From the NCBI RefSeq assembly GCF_900327775.1, contig NZ_OUMZ01000007.1, positions 1,661,606 to 1,725,605 of the forward strand: a stretch of DNA of 64,000 nt, read 5' to 3'. This DNA comes from Roseovarius sp. EL26 (lineage in GTDB: Bacteria; Pseudomonadota; Alphaproteobacteria; Rhodobacterales; Rhodobacteraceae). The position numbers and the translations under genes were made by a program. This document shows, piece after piece, positions 51,722 to 62,438 of this stretch. Under the pieces are notes generated by a model. It had not been told where the DNA came from and ran no database searches. It was given only the letters and a program-made list of their open reading frames with translations. Numbering within the stretch: the first letter of the stretch is position 1; every line of letters begins with the position of its first letter.

Positions 51722-52630
51722 TTATTCCTCAATCACGCCCTGAAACTCGCGCCATTCGCCTTTGCTCATGCCGGAGGTTTCCTGCGTGACCGCTTCGCCT
51801 TTCAGCATCCGACGCACGCAGTCGAGGGCGGTGGACGACAGCGTTGCCCCGCCCATGCGGTAATCTTCGAACGCGCGGAAGGCGGCGGGCACCCAGTCGG
51901 CGGCAATCTGGCACATCGCTTCGGCATAGACCCGGATCTCGTATTGCGCATGGGCATCCGCACGCAGGCGCAAAAAGTGCAGCAGATTGTGCAGGTCGAC
52001 CTTCCAATACCACTGCGTATAGATGTTGGCCGGCAGGTTCATCCGCGCCAGCTCGCGCGCCAGACCCTGTTGGCCATCATCGCTGATCATCTCCTCGTAA
52101 TGGTCATAGCAACGCATCGCGTCATCGCGCAGGTAGCGCAGCACGCGTTCGGCCTCTTCGCCGCTCAGCGCTTCGCCCCGGCCCTGATTGTTAACCACCG
52201 ATTGCGCCGCCAGATCGTCCGCCGCAGGAATGTAAAACTCGCGGTCCAGAATGGAATACCGCGCCGAATATTCGTACACATTCGCCGTCCTGTGGCGTAT
52301 CCATTTCCGCGCCACAAACTCCGGTAATTTCACGTGCAGCTTAACCTCGCACATCTCAAACGGGGTCGAATGCCAGTGCCGCATCAGGTACCGAATGAGG
52401 CCCTCGTCGTTTTGCACCGACTTGGTGCCACGGCCGTAAGACACCCGCGCCGCCTGGCAGATCGCGGCGTCATCGCCCATGTAATCCACCACCCGCACGA
52501 AGCCGTGATCCAACACCGGATGCGCGTTATAGAGATGCTTTTCCATCCCCTCCGACACCACCCGCAAGGTCTGCTGCGGCATGGACCGCAATTCATCAAT
52601 TTCCGCCTGCTGCTCTGCGCTCAATGGCAT
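51722..52630 (-). CDS. thyX: FAD-dependent thymidylate synthase
   Basis: 302 residues from the ATG at 52630. The ThyX signature [11 protein letters not shown] is near residue 112, followed by [29 protein letters not shown] comes earlier and [22 protein letters not shown] near residue 215. Makes dTMP using methylene-THF and FADH2. The C-terminal tail extends past the core. The minus-strand hairpin at 51693-51719 ends transcription. Confidence 0.94.
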   Translation of the reverse strand: MPLSAEQQAEIDELRSMPQQTLRVVSEGMEKHLYNAHPVLDHGFVRVVDYMGDDAAICQAARVSYGRGTKSVQNDEGLIRYLMRHWHSTPFEMCEVKLHVKLPEFVARKWIRHRTANVYEYSARYSILDREFYIPAADDLAAQSVVNNQGRGEALSGEEAERVLRYLRDDAMRCYDHYEEMISDDGQQGLARELARMNLPANIYTQWYWKVDLHNLLHFLRLRADAHAQYEIRVYAEAMCQIAADWVPAAFRAFEDYRMGGATLSSTALDCVRRMLKGEAVTQETSGMSKGEWREFQGVIEE

Positions 52631-52789
52631 CCTAAGCCCCCCGATATGTGATTCAATAAACACTATATCTGGCAGGCAACGGTTTCTGAACAGCCAAATC
52701 AAGGAAATTTCGCGACATCGCGCGACAAAGCTCGACAGCCTCTCTCAACGTACTATTGTTGCAAGCAAACACATACAAACGAGGACAGC

Positions 52790-53212
52790 ATGCGCTATCT
52801 CCACACCATGGTCAGGGTCAAAGACCTTGAGGCATCGATGAAATTTTACGGGCTTTTGGGCCTGAAAGAAACCCGCCGCTGGGATAACGAAGGCGGGCGG
52901 TTCACACTTGTATTCATGGCCCCCGATGGCCAAGAGGAATGCCCGGTTGAGTTGACATATAACTGGGACGGTGATGACGCCTTGCCCGATGACAGCCGCA
53001 ATTTTGGTCATCTCGCCTATGAGGTCGAAAATATTTACGAGATGTGCCAGCACCTTGCCGACAATGGCGTCGTGATCAACCGCCCGCCACGTGACGGTTG
53101 GATGGCCTTTGTAAAAAGTCCCGACAATGTCTCGATCGAGCTGCTGCAAGCCGGTGAGGCTTTGGCCCCGGCAGAACCCTGGTCCAGCATGGAAAACACT
53201 GGCACATGGTAA
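52790..53212 (+). CDS. gloA: glyoxalase I-like lactoylglutathione lyase
   Basis: 140 residues of the vicinal-oxygen-chelate fold. MRYLHTMVRVKDLEASMKFYGLLGL at the start gives the first metal His; then NFGHLAYEVENI near residue 75 and a C-terminal DNVSIELLQ with the metal Glu. Converts methylglyoxal-glutathione hemithioacetal to lactoylglutathione. Its stop overlaps the start of the DUF1194 gene. Confidence 0.9.
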   Translation: MRYLHTMVRVKDLEASMKFYGLLGLKETRRWDNEGGRFTLVFMAPDGQEECPVELTYNWDGDDALPDDSRNFGHLAYEVENIYEMCQHLADNGVVINRPPRDGWMAFVKSPDNVSIELLQAGEALAPAEPWSSMENTGTW

Positions 53213-53919
53213 GGCTGGCGGCCATATTGGCCGTCTGGTTTTGGGCCAGTTTCTGGGCGGGGATCGCGCAGGCAAACTGCCGTCTTGCGCTAGTTCTGGC
53301 CCTTGATGTCTCTTCCTCTGTGGATGCCGATGAATACGACCTGCAGCGGCTGGGGCTGGCCGCTGCCCTCAACGCCCCTGATGTTCGCCACGCGATTTTA
53401 CACGGCGGCAAAGGCCATGTCGCCTTGGCGGTTTATGAATGGAGCGGTTTCAACCAGCAAAAACTACATCTGGATTGGAGCCTACTGCGCAATGATTCTG
53501 ATATTGACCAGGCCGTGGCCGTATTGGCCAAGATGTCACGCAGCCATGACAATTTCCCGACTTCAATCGGACAGGCTCTGGGCTTTGGCGCGTTGGCGTT
53601 GAAACGCGCGCCAAAATGCAACCGGCAAGTCATTGATATGTCCGGCGACGGGGTTAACAATCACGGATACGGCCCAACCGCTGCATACCGAAACTTTCCG
53701 TTCGACGGCGTGATCGTCAACGGTTTGGTTCTACTGGGGGAAAGCCCCGATGTAACAGAGTTTTATCGCCGCGAAATTCTACGCGGCTCCGGTGCCTTTT
53801 TGATTGTTGCAAACGGCTTTGAGGAGTTCCGTACCGCCATGACGCGCAAGCTGTTTCGAGAGATCAATGAGATTACGGTTGGGCAACTTGCGACCCCGCC
53901 AAATCCAAAGGGTGGTTAA
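53206..53919 (+). CDS. DUF1194 von Willebrand A-like exported protein, copy 2
   Basis: 237 residues with a signal peptide (about 1-23). RLALVLALDVSSSVDADEYDLQRLG carries the MIDAS-type motif, then MSGDGVNNHG and FEEFRTAMTRKLFREI at the end. Overlaps gloA by 7 nt. Related to the copy at 35555; the two share layout and motifs over the whole length. Role unknown. Confidence 0.85.
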   Translation: MVRLAAILAVWFWASFWAGIAQANCRLALVLALDVSSSVDADEYDLQRLGLAAALNAPDVRHAILHGGKGHVALAVYEWSGFNQQKLHLDWSLLRNDSDIDQAVAVLAKMSRSHDNFPTSIGQALGFGALALKRAPKCNRQVIDMSGDGVNNHGYGPTAAYRNFPFDGVIVNGLVLLGESPDVTEFYRREILRGSGAFLIVANGFEEFRTAMTRKLFREINEITVGQLATPPNPKGG

Positions 53920-53937
53920 CCGCTTGCGCGACGTCAC

Positions 53938-54438
53938 TCAATAAATGTATCTGATCTGATCCATCCAATAGCGTTCAACCCGGCGTAAAGAACCGGTGAT
54001 CTGATCGATCCCATCGGCTCCCAATACGCCCTTGGCTTGCAAACCCTCAGCATGGCGCTCAAACAGGTGGCCCACGGCATCACGAATATGTCGGCCTTTC
54101 TCGGTCAACCGCACCCGCACTGACCGGCGGTCCATTTCACAGCGTTGATGATGCATATACCCCATCTCAACCAGTTTCTTAAGGTTATAGCTGACGTTAC
54201 TGCCCTGATAATACCCACGTGTCTTCAGCTCCCCTGCGGTCACCTCGTGATCTCCGATGTTAAACAACAACAACGCCTGCACGGCGTTGACCTCCAACAG
54301 GTTCACGCGTTCAAACTCATCTTTGATCACATCCAGTAAAAGCCGATGCAAACGCTCAACCAATGCTAATGTATCAAGATATCCGGTTACAAAACCTTGC
54401 TGTTTCTCAGAAAGCCCCAGAGGGGGGTGCACACTCAT
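53938..54438 (-). CDS. MarR-family regulator, LdtR-like
   Basis: 166 residues from the ATG at 54438. Winged helix: VNAVQALLLFNIGDHEVTAGELKTRGYYQGSNVSYNLKKLVEMGY (about 50-95), then the wing HHQRCEMDRRSVRVRLTEKG. The sequence is close to what I remember of LdtR from Rhizobiales, a regulator linked to an L,D-transpeptidase gene and osmotic tolerance; no such target is adjacent here. Confidence 0.82.
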   Translation of the reverse strand: MSVHPPLGLSEKQQGFVTGYLDTLALVERLHRLLLDVIKDEFERVNLLEVNAVQALLLFNIGDHEVTAGELKTRGYYQGSNVSYNLKKLVEMGYMHHQRCEMDRRSVRVRLTEKGRHIRDAVGHLFERHAEGLQAKGVLGADGIDQITGSLRRVERYWMDQIRYIY

Positions 54439-54529
54439 AATCTGTCTCCAAACAATACTGCTCAGAGACACCATGCGTCTAAATACCCAATAATCGGTTA
54501 AACTGCGCCAATAGCGCTTAAAATTCTAA

Positions 54530-54796
54530 CTACTTTCCGGCATCAGCCACGGCTGCGATGTCCGCAATCAAATCAGAATAGGCCGCTGGCCCTGCGGTTT
54601 GCCCCGTCACCCATTGATACAGGTCCTGATCATTTTCCGAGAGCAGATCATCGTAAAGATCAAGGTCAGCCAGGCTCATCCCCTGCAACCGGGCCGCAGC
54701 ATAACGCGACAGGATAATGTCCATTTCTTTGATCCCGCGACGCATAGACCGCATGTGCAGGCGCTTGAGCCTATTTTCAGCGGTTTCAGTCAACAT
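54530..54796 (-). CDS. sdhE: succinate dehydrogenase flavinylation factor SdhE
   Basis: 88 residues. The family motif RGIKEMD, with RSMRRG just before it (near residue 22), and a helical bundle ending in DLYQWVTGQ match SdhE/YgfY. It attaches FAD to SdhA. The ATG at 54796 overlaps the end of the XRE gene by 11 nt. No sdh genes lie in this window. Confidence 0.88.
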   Translation of the reverse strand: MLTETAENRLKRLHMRSMRRGIKEMDIILSRYAAARLQGMSLADLDLYDDLLSENDQDLYQWVTGQTAGPAAYSDLIADIAAVADAGK

Positions 54797-55190
54797 CACG
54801 GTCTTTCAAAAGCACACGCAAAGTCGCTTCCAGACGTTCCAAACGCTCAGCGGCCATGCCGATTTGCACGCGGACATTCTCCACCTCGGCGATCAACTCA
54901 GCGGCACCCTGTTCCAGCTCTGGTGCCGGTGTTTCCGGACCTTCGCCCTCACCCATCAACAGCCATGCCAGCGACACGTTCAGCAAACCCGCCATGCGCG
55001 GCAGTTTGTTGGCTTTTGGCTCGGACAGGTCCTCTTCCCAGGATTTGAGGCTCTTGAGCTTCACCCCAAGACGTTCGGCCAAATCACCCTGGCTCATTCC
55101 TGCCTGTTCACGTGCACCAGCGATGCGGTCACCAAAAGTAGTGGCATCAGGGTCGAACCAATCTTGTTCTTGCGTTGTTTCTACACTCAT
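54786..55190 (-). CDS. XRE-family helix-turn-helix regulator
   Basis: 134 residues. HTH at about 18-75: FGDRIAGAREQAGMSQGDLAERLGVKLKSLKSWEEDLSEPKANKLPRMAGLLNVS. The C-terminal part (about 90-134) is a heptad-like helix, LIAEVENVRVQIGMAAERLERLEATLRVLL, that may dimerise. The start at 55190 is preferred because upstream codons lack a site. It overlaps sdhE. Confidence 0.82.
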   Translation of the reverse strand: MSVETTQEQDWFDPDATTFGDRIAGAREQAGMSQGDLAERLGVKLKSLKSWEEDLSEPKANKLPRMAGLLNVSLAWLLMGEGEGPETPAPELEQGAAELIAEVENVRVQIGMAAERLERLEATLRVLLKDRDVD

Positions 55191-55251
55191 CGAAAAAGCC
55201 TTTGCCAATATCATGAACTGTGCTTGATCCTAGATCACCGCAATCATATGA

Positions 55252-56487
<1,236 letters not shown>

Positions 56488-56496
56488 GAATGCGTG

Positions 56497-56904
56497 ATGG
56501 TATCTGATCTCCCCGAATATTATTTTCGCGTTCGCGAAAACGGCGCCTTTGTCTTTCGTGTTGATACGGAAAACCGCCACCAACGGATCGAGATGGATCA
56601 GATCGCCGTCGTGAATATCAAAAACGGGTCCGTGAAACCCCACGGAGAGCGGACACTCAGCCCAGAGGGCGCGTCTGCCATCGAAAACTGGATGGCCGAG
56701 CGAGCAACCTTGCTAGCCAAACGCGATATCGACGACATTCACCGTGCCGTCGATCACCTGAACCTTACCACGCATTGGGCCCAGTCACGCGCCACCGAAG
56801 AGCAACTGGAAGAAGTGACCGATGCCCTGTTACTGGCGATGCACGACTTGCGCGGCGTGCTTGTACGCAAAAAAGCAGACCGGCTGATGAAGGCGCAGAA
56901 GTAA
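56497..56904 (+). CDS. conserved hypothetical protein
   Basis: 135 residues from the ATG at 56497 (GTG at 56494 also possible), 9 bp after the aminotransferase. DLPEYYFRVRENGAFVFRVDTENRHQRIEMDQIAVVNIKNG suggests a small beta domain. The second half is helical with LNLTTHWAQSRATEEQLEEVTDALLLAMHDLRGVLVRKKADRL. No domain name is recognised. Likely cotranscribed with the aminotransferase. Confidence 0.72.
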   Translation: MVSDLPEYYFRVRENGAFVFRVDTENRHQRIEMDQIAVVNIKNGSVKPHGERTLSPEGASAIENWMAERATLLAKRDIDDIHRAVDHLNLTTHWAQSRATEEQLEEVTDALLLAMHDLRGVLVRKKADRLMKAQK

Positions 56905-57017
56905 GCACGAACGATGATAGTTATGCGGACTTTGCGGATATTCTCAAATGTGATTTGCGCCGAGCCGGAAGCGTAGCATAGAGCTTTGTACTCGAAGCAA
57001 ATGAAAGGGCTTATTTG

Positions 57018-57404
57018 ATGAAATGGACAATAGCTTTAGCACTAGTTGCATTTTCAGGGCAATCAGCGATTGCTGAAGAGACCGTTCTTACAACGGCACA
57101 GATCAATGATCTTCTTGTTGGGAAAACCGTTGAAGGCATCCATTTTGGCGCCCACACAAGGCAGTATTTTTCCCAATCAGGATTAACGCTTTGGATTAAA
57201 GGCGGAGACGCAGTGCCATCCGAAGCCCGCTATAAAATCGAGGATGGCAAATATTGCTCCAGTTGGACTGGGCTTTGGGCAGAGCCAGATTGGGGATGTT
57301 TTTCTATACATCATGATGAAGATCAGGGACTGTATTACTACGTTGCCGATGATTTTCGCGCCCCGTTTATTGTAGGAAACTCATTTTCTCTTAAAGTGAA
57401 TTGA
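57018..57404 (+). CDS. small secreted protein
   Basis: 128 residues with a signal peptide ending near AIAEE (about residue 20). The mature part: LTTAQINDLLVGKTVEGIHFGAHTRQYFSQSGLTLWIKGG, then YCSSWTGLWAEPDWGCFSIHHD with paired Cys and Trp. Reads as a small extracytoplasmic beta-rich protein. The ATG at 57018 is used; a TTG at 57015 precedes it directly. Function unknown. Confidence 0.7.
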   Translation: MKWTIALALVAFSGQSAIAEETVLTTAQINDLLVGKTVEGIHFGAHTRQYFSQSGLTLWIKGGDAVPSEARYKIEDGKYCSSWTGLWAEPDWGCFSIHHDEDQGLYYYVADDFRAPFIVGNSFSLKVN

Positions 57405-57445
57405 CCTTTAACGGCTAAACTGGGCTCAAAGCAGGCAACCAGACA

Positions 57446-58258
57446 TTAACCATCTTCCCCACGCGACGCCCCACGTGATCCAATACTCTTCAATGCTGGC
57501 AGGGACGGATAATCCACTACGGCCATCCCGCCATCGACGATTAAGGTTTGGCCGGTGATAAATGAAGCCTCGTCCGACGCCAAAAACCGAACCGCATTGC
57601 CGATCTCTTCTGGGGTCCCCATTCGGTTCAGCAGCGAGGGCGGCGCAGCCTCGGCGCCTTGCTCGACCATGGCCTGCTGTTTCTCGGATGTAGCGACCCA
57701 GCCGGGGCTTACACAGTTGACCCTAATCCCAAATGGTGCGGCCTCGGAGGCGAAAGATCGCGTCAGCCCCTCAACCCCAGCCTTGGCCACGCCGTATAGC
57801 CCCCAACTGCCCTGAAACGCCGCCGTAGACGAAATATTGACAACCGCACCACCGGTTTCAGCCGCCAAATAGGGCACTGCTTTGCTCGTCATGAAATAGG
57901 CTGATCTGAGGTTAGCGTTTTGATAAAACTCCCAGCGCTCTGTTGTTGTGGCGTCATCGGACAGCGGGCTATTCAGTAAACCGCAACCTGCGTTGTTGAC
58001 CAAGATATTCAGCCCACCGAATACATCTGTGATCTGCATCAAGAGGTCTGCGATCTGATCTTCCTCTGTCAAATCAACAGCAAAAGCACGACAGTCTATC
58101 CCTTCGGCGCGCAGCTTTGCAGCCGCAGGTTCTAATCGGTCCATACCTCGGGCGGCAATGGCGATCTTTGCCCCGGCCTGCCCCAATCGCCGGGCAATAC
58201 CAAACCCCACACCAGACCCGCCGCCAGTGATTAGTGCTATTTTGTTATTCAGGTTCAT
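57446..58258 (-). CDS. SDR-family oxidoreductase
   Basis: 270 residues, classical SDR. TGGGSGVGFG near residue 11 binds NAD(P), NNAG near residue 88, catalytic Ser in VNISSTAAFQ, YGVAK with Tyr/Lys near residue 155, and the C-terminal GQTLIVDGGMAV. The substrate is unknown. It is followed by a disordered tail rich in Gly and Ser. Confidence 0.88.
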   Translation of the reverse strand: MNLNNKIALITGGGSGVGFGIARRLGQAGAKIAIAARGMDRLEPAAAKLRAEGIDCRAFAVDLTEEDQIADLLMQITDVFGGLNILVNNAGCGLLNSPLSDDATTTERWEFYQNANLRSAYFMTSKAVPYLAAETGGAVVNISSTAAFQGSWGLYGVAKAGVEGLTRSFASEAAPFGIRVNCVSPGWVATSEKQQAMVEQGAEAAPPSLLNRMGTPEEIGNAVRFLASDEASFITGQTLIVDGGMAVVDYPSLPALKSIGSRGASRGEDG

Positions 58259-58347
58259 CAGCCCGCCCCCCTTTTGTTCGCCATCACATATGCTTGGCTA
58301 ACAGAGTGGCACATACTGGGGATAAAGGGTCAAGCCTGCTGGCGCAT

Positions 58348-58581
58348 TTAGATGTGCCAGCAGTATCTGTGTTTGCAGGGCACCTCATCGGCATCCCCCA
58401 CCGCCAATATCATACCATCCTTGACGGCCACGGCCTCAGCCGTTGGCGCGGTATCATTGATGGTCAGGATCGGGCCGCCAATATAGATCGTATCGGCCGC
58501 CTCCTGTGCAAATGCAGGTACCGCCAGTAATGCCATTGTCAGTGTTGTCGTGATAGAAAATCTAGAAGATCGAAAAATCAT
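58348..58581 (-). pseudogene. amidohydrolase 5' remnant
   Basis: 78 codons from the ATG at 58581: a signal peptide (MALLAVPAFA) then ADTIYIGGPILTINDTAPTAEAVAVKDGMILAVGDADEV, the first strands of the YtcJ-type amidohydrolase fold, which normally continues for about 500 residues. The frame ends just after PCKHRYCWHI, and no further part of the enzyme is found between 58258 and 58348. The start and ribosome site (AGGAG) survive, the enzyme does not. It looks like the edge of a deletion. Confidence 0.7.
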
Positions 58582-58838
58582 CACACTCAACTCCTAGCTG
58601 ATGTCGCTCCCCCTTACTGAACCGCCATATCCACCCCAAGGCAACATCTTCTTCGCTAAGATCCGCTACAGGTCAATTAACCGCACTTTTACCCAGCGTT
58701 TTAAGCAATAAGCTGCTATACATTCCCGATCAGACAGCCTATGTGCCGTCAACTCTCGAACCCGAAACCGATCCTGTGACAGGATTTTGGCCCGGCGATT
58801 GCGCATCCTGCAACGTTGCCGCTGCCCAGTAAACAGAA
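58582..58838. other. intergenic region with an unassigned open frame
   Basis: No supported gene. A plus-strand frame without a start codon runs to a TAA at about 58830 and ends in YIPDQTAYVPSTLEPETDP and GFWPGDCASCNVAAAQ, which looks protein-like. It could be the 3' end of a lost gene; no family is recognised. Confidence 0.3.
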
Positions 58839-61013
58839 ATGCTTATCGTGAAAAAAGCTCTTGCCGAGGCGCTGGACGAGCGCGGATATACAACACTGAC
58901 CCCTGTTCAGGTGGCCGTGACCGAAGCCGAACTCACCGGTGTTGACCTGCTGGTGTCAGCACAAACCGGCTCAGGGAAAACCCTGGGCTTTGGTCTGGCG
59001 ATCGCGCCAACCCTGCTGCAAGAGGCCGAGCGCTTTGAACCTGCGGCCTCCCCTCTGGCACTAATCATCGCCCCCACACGCGAACTGGCCCTACAGGTCA
59101 AACGTGAACTGGACTGGCTCTATGCCAAGGCAGGCGCAACGCTCGCCTCTTGTGTTGGTGGTATGGACATGCGTGATGAGCGCCGGGCACTGGGCCGCGG
59201 TGCACACATCGTTGTCGCAACACCGGGCCGCTTGCGTGACCACATCATGCGCGGATCAATTGATCTGTCTGAATTGCGTGCCGTAGTGCTGGACGAAGCC
59301 GACGAGATGCTGGACCTCGGATTTCGCGAAGATCTGGAATTCATTCTCGGCGAAGCACCAGAAGAACGCCAAACTCTGATGTTTTCCGCCACAGTGCCAA
59401 ATTCCATTGGCGCATTGGCAAAGAATTACCAAAAGGATGCCGTGCGCGTCAGCACCAAAGCCGAAAGCAGCCAGCACTCTGACATCGAATACCACGCAAT
59501 GATGGCGTCAGAACGCGATTCGGAAAACGCGATCATCAACACCCTGCGGTTCTACGAGGCCCCCAATGCCATCGTATTCTGCAACACCCGTGCGATGGTC
59601 AACCGCCTGACCACCCGACTGTCAAACCGCGGGTTTTCGGTTGTGGCCCTTTCTGGTGAGCTGTCACAATCAGAGCGCACCCATGCGCTGCAGGCGATGC
59701 GCGACGGGCGGGCCCGTGTTTGTGTGGCCACTGATGTCGCCGCGCGCGGGATTGATCTGCCAAACCTTGATTTGGTGATCCACGCAGAACTGCCCACCGG
59801 CAGTGAAACCCTGCTCCACCGCTCTGGCCGCACAGGTCGTGCTGGTCGCAAAGGTGTCAGCGCACTGATCGTGGGGCCAAAGTCGCGCAAAAAAGCCGAA
59901 CGCCTGCTGAAATGGGCCAAGCTTAGTGCCAGCTGGGATAACGCACCCTCCGCCGATGCCGTCAAAGACCGCGACGAAGAGCGCATGCTGGCCGATCCGC
60001 ATTGGAATGAAGAAATTGCCGCCTCCGATCAGGGCACCGTTGCCAAACTGATGGAGAATTTCTCGCCCGAGCAGCTCGCTGCCGCGTATCTCAAGCTCTA
60101 TCATTCGCATCACTCAGCTCCCGAAGAACTGTCTGCTGTTGATGCCAAGCCAGCTCCGCGTGCGCCGTTTGGCCCCAGCGTGTGGTTCTCAATTCCCGGT
60201 GGTCATGATGGTGGTGCCGAACCACGCCGCCTGCTGCCAATGTTGTGCAAAGCCGGCAACATCACCAAAGACGATATCGGCGCCATCCGCGTGCAACAAA
60301 ATGAGTCGTTCATTGAGCTGCGCGAAGCCAGCGTTGCAGGTTTCCTTGACGCCATAGGCCCCGGCCTGAAGGTCGAAGACGACACCCTAACACGTCTGAG
60401 CACCCCGCCCGCAATTGCCAAATCCGCACGCCCAGCCTTTGGCGACAAAAAGTCCTTTGGTGACAAAAAGCGCGGCCCTCGCCAAGATCGTTCCGAGCGT
60501 CCAGATCGCCGCGATGACCGCAGAGATGACCGACGTGATGATCGCCGCTCAGGACCGCGCCCTGACAAACGCGATGACCGCAAGTTCGACGACAACAAAC
60601 CAGCGCCGCGCAAACGCGACTGGCACTCGGATGACGCGCCTGCCGCGAAACCACGCGCCAAGTCCAAACCCGCCAGCACGCCGCCAGTGGATTGGAATGA
60701 CAAGCCAGAACCACGCGCGCGCAAGCCCAAGCCACAAGATCGGCCTGATCGCTTCGACCGCAAAGACAAGGGCGCCCCTGCTGCAGGCAAATCTCGGTTC
60801 AAGCCCGATGCCAAGCCAGCGGAAAAATCCGATGGCCCAGCAAAGCCCAAGTTCAGCGCGGACCCCAGCAGATCCCTACGCAACAAACCCAAAGGCCCGC
60901 CACCGCCAAAAGGCAAAGCCAGCAGCAAAAAGAACAAAGCTCGCGCTGATGCCAAAGGCAAACCCGGTGGAAAACCGGCACGCGGCGGCAGCGCCTCACC
61001 GCGTCGGAAGTAA
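58839..61013 (+). CDS. DEAD-box RNA helicase with DbpA-type tail
   Basis: 724 residues. Motifs in order: Q region TPVQVAVTEAEL, I AQTGSGKT near residue 48, Ia PTRELALQ, Ib TPGRLRDH, II DEADEML near residue 152, III SATVP, V ARGIDLPNLD, VI HRSGRTGRAG near residue 328. A DbpA RNA-binding-like part (about 445-525) is followed by a long Arg/Lys/Asp/Pro-rich low-complexity tail (about 540-724). Probably acts in ribosome assembly or cold-stress RNA remodelling, like DeaD/CsdA. The start ATG has a weak site; a GTG at 58848 is in frame. Confidence 0.92.
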   Translation: MLIVKKALAEALDERGYTTLTPVQVAVTEAELTGVDLLVSAQTGSGKTLGFGLAIAPTLLQEAERFEPAASPLALIIAPTRELALQVKRELDWLYAKAGATLASCVGGMDMRDERRALGRGAHIVVATPGRLRDHIMRGSIDLSELRAVVLDEADEMLDLGFREDLEFILGEAPEERQTLMFSATVPNSIGALAKNYQKDAVRVSTKAESSQHSDIEYHAMMASERDSENAIINTLRFYEAPNAIVFCNTRAMVNRLTTRLSNRGFSVVALSGELSQSERTHALQAMRDGRARVCVATDVAARGIDLPNLDLVIHAELPTGSETLLHRSGRTGRAGRKGVSALIVGPKSRKKAERLLKWAKLSASWDNAPSADAVKDRDEERMLADPHWNEEIAASDQGTVAKLMENFSPEQLAAAYLKLYHSHHSAPEELSAVDAKPAPRAPFGPSVWFSIPGGHDGGAEPRRLLPMLCKAGNITKDDIGAIRVQQNESFIELREASVAGFLDAIGPGLKVEDDTLTRLSTPPAIAKSARPAFGDKKSFGDKKRGPRQDRSERPDRRDDRRDDRRDDRRSGPRPDKRDDRKFDDNKPAPRKRDWHSDDAPAAKPRAKSKPASTPPVDWNDKPEPRARKPKPQDRPDRFDRKDKGAPAAGKSRFKPDAKPAEKSDGPAKPKFSADPSRSLRNKPKGPPPPKGKASSKKNKARADAKGKPGGKPARGGSASPRRK

Positions 61014-61023
61014 CTGAGACAGA

Positions 61024-61058
61024 AAAGCCACCCGCAACGTTTGTGAGTGGCTTTTTTT
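61024..61058. terminator. terminator after the helicase gene
   Basis: AAAGCCAC (61024-61031) pairs with GTGGCTTT (61047-61054) and seven T follow on the plus strand (61052-61058). It lies between convergent genes and may serve both. Confidence 0.82.
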
Positions 61059-61062
61059 ACAC

Positions 61063-62244
61063 CTATTTGGAACTCGCACTGACGCGCTCGCCCTCAGTGG
61101 TACCAAGCGCCAGATCAACAAGTGTTTTGAACATCTCAACACCCGGCTGAATAAGTTCATCTGGGAAATCATAATCCGGGTTGTGCAGCGCAGGACAATC
61201 AAGCCCAGCCCCCAGACCAAACATTGCCCCGGGATAACGGCAGGTGACTTCGCCGAAATCTTCGCCCCAGCGAAACGAGTGCTCTACTGTCACATACTCC
61301 AAGTCCAACTTATGCGCGGCCGCCGAGATCATCCCAACAGCACCTGCGTCATTGTCCGTTGCCGTATAGTCCTCAATCACCCGAAATTCTATTTCAAGTC
61401 GGTGATTAATCGCGATTTCAACAGCGCGCTCCGAGAACGCTTGCCACATCGCATCAAGGACCTCACCGCTCTCACTGCGCAGGGTGAAATGCGCTTCGCC
61501 AGATCCCGGACAAACACCCGAGGCCTGAACCCCTACTTGGCTATAAACTGGCACAACCAAAGCATAGGCATCGGGTGTGCCGAATCTTCGCTGCACCTCC
61601 TGCGCCATCAAGGTAATCTGCGCCAATGCAAACGATGGGCTGACCCCAGTTTCAGGCTGTGCACTATGCGCCTCTTTCCCTGACAACCGGATAGCCGCGT
61701 ACTTCACGGCCGAGGAAAAGGCCCCCGTGCGGCAAACAATCTGCCCCGTCGGAAACCCCGGCAAGTTGTGCAATGCAAAGGCCATGTCCGGTACAATTTT
61801 GGCAAAGTTATCATGCACACAGCACCCGCGCGCTCCTGAACCCGTCTCTTCATCCGGCTGATACAGCAACACAACGCGACCACTGGCAGGACGATGCGTT
61901 GCGACCACGCTCGCCAGCCCGGTCAAAATGGCCATATGACCATCATGGCCACACTTGTGCCCCACACCAGAATACAACGACCGATAAGACATATCGTTAT
62001 TCACCTCATGGATCGGCAAAGCGTCAAGCTCGGTCCGGATCAAAACCGTTTTCCCCGGTACAACCCCATTGTAAATCGCCGCAAATCCGGCCCCATCTAA
62101 TGGAAAAATCTCATCTGGCATTGCATGATCGCGTAAGAACCCCTGCAAATATTCCGATGTCTTGTCTTCAGTCCGTGACAGTTCGGGATGGGCATGCAGC
62201 CAATGGCGCAATGCAATGATCTGTTCCAGTTCGACCTGTTTCAC
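61063..62244 (-). CDS. M20-family amidohydrolase
   Basis: 393 residues from the GTG at 62244, preceded by GAGGGGG with 6-nt spacing. Zn and catalytic pattern: LRHWLHAHPELS near residue 12, IRTELDALPIHE near residue 75, GHKCGHDGHMA near residue 100, QPDEETGSGARG near residue 135 and ALHNLPGF near residue 163. The dimerisation part follows, with SGKEAHSAQPETG. This is the hippurate hydrolase/N-acyl amino acid hydrolase type; the substrate is not certain. Confidence 0.9.
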   Translation of the reverse strand: MKQVELEQIIALRHWLHAHPELSRTEDKTSEYLQGFLRDHAMPDEIFPLDGAGFAAIYNGVVPGKTVLIRTELDALPIHEVNNDMSYRSLYSGVGHKCGHDGHMAILTGLASVVATHRPASGRVVLLYQPDEETGSGARGCCVHDNFAKIVPDMAFALHNLPGFPTGQIVCRTGAFSSAVKYAAIRLSGKEAHSAQPETGVSPSFALAQITLMAQEVQRRFGTPDAYALVVPVYSQVGVQASGVCPGSGEAHFTLRSESGEVLDAMWQAFSERAVEIAINHRLEIEFRVIEDYTATDNDAGAVGMISAAAHKLDLEYVTVEHSFRWGEDFGEVTCRYPGAMFGLGAGLDCPALHNPDYDFPDELIQPGVEMFKTLVDLALGTTEGERVSASSK

Positions 62245-62438
62245 TGGGCACCCCCTCTTCCTAATATACGACCTTTCAACTACTGCGTTTCGCTTGGGCC
62301 GTGAACCAGATCTTCCTAGTAATCTTGATTTTCTGCATTCTGACGCAGACAAAACAGCTTTTTCACCCCCACACGTCTGTCCCCCCTTGAAGAAGAACAA
62401 AAACAGATCAAATCTGGGGCACCCAAAGGAATCGACTC

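Noticed and set aside
51398..52327. 309-codon plus-strand frame across the thyX region
   Set aside because: Antisense to thyX, where the ThyX signature is unambiguous; the upstream part is repeat sequence.
60203..60961. 252-codon minus-strand frame inside the helicase gene
   Set aside because: Lies opposite the low-complexity Arg/Lys/Asp tail of the helicase; Ser/Arg/Leu-rich shadow without ribosome site.
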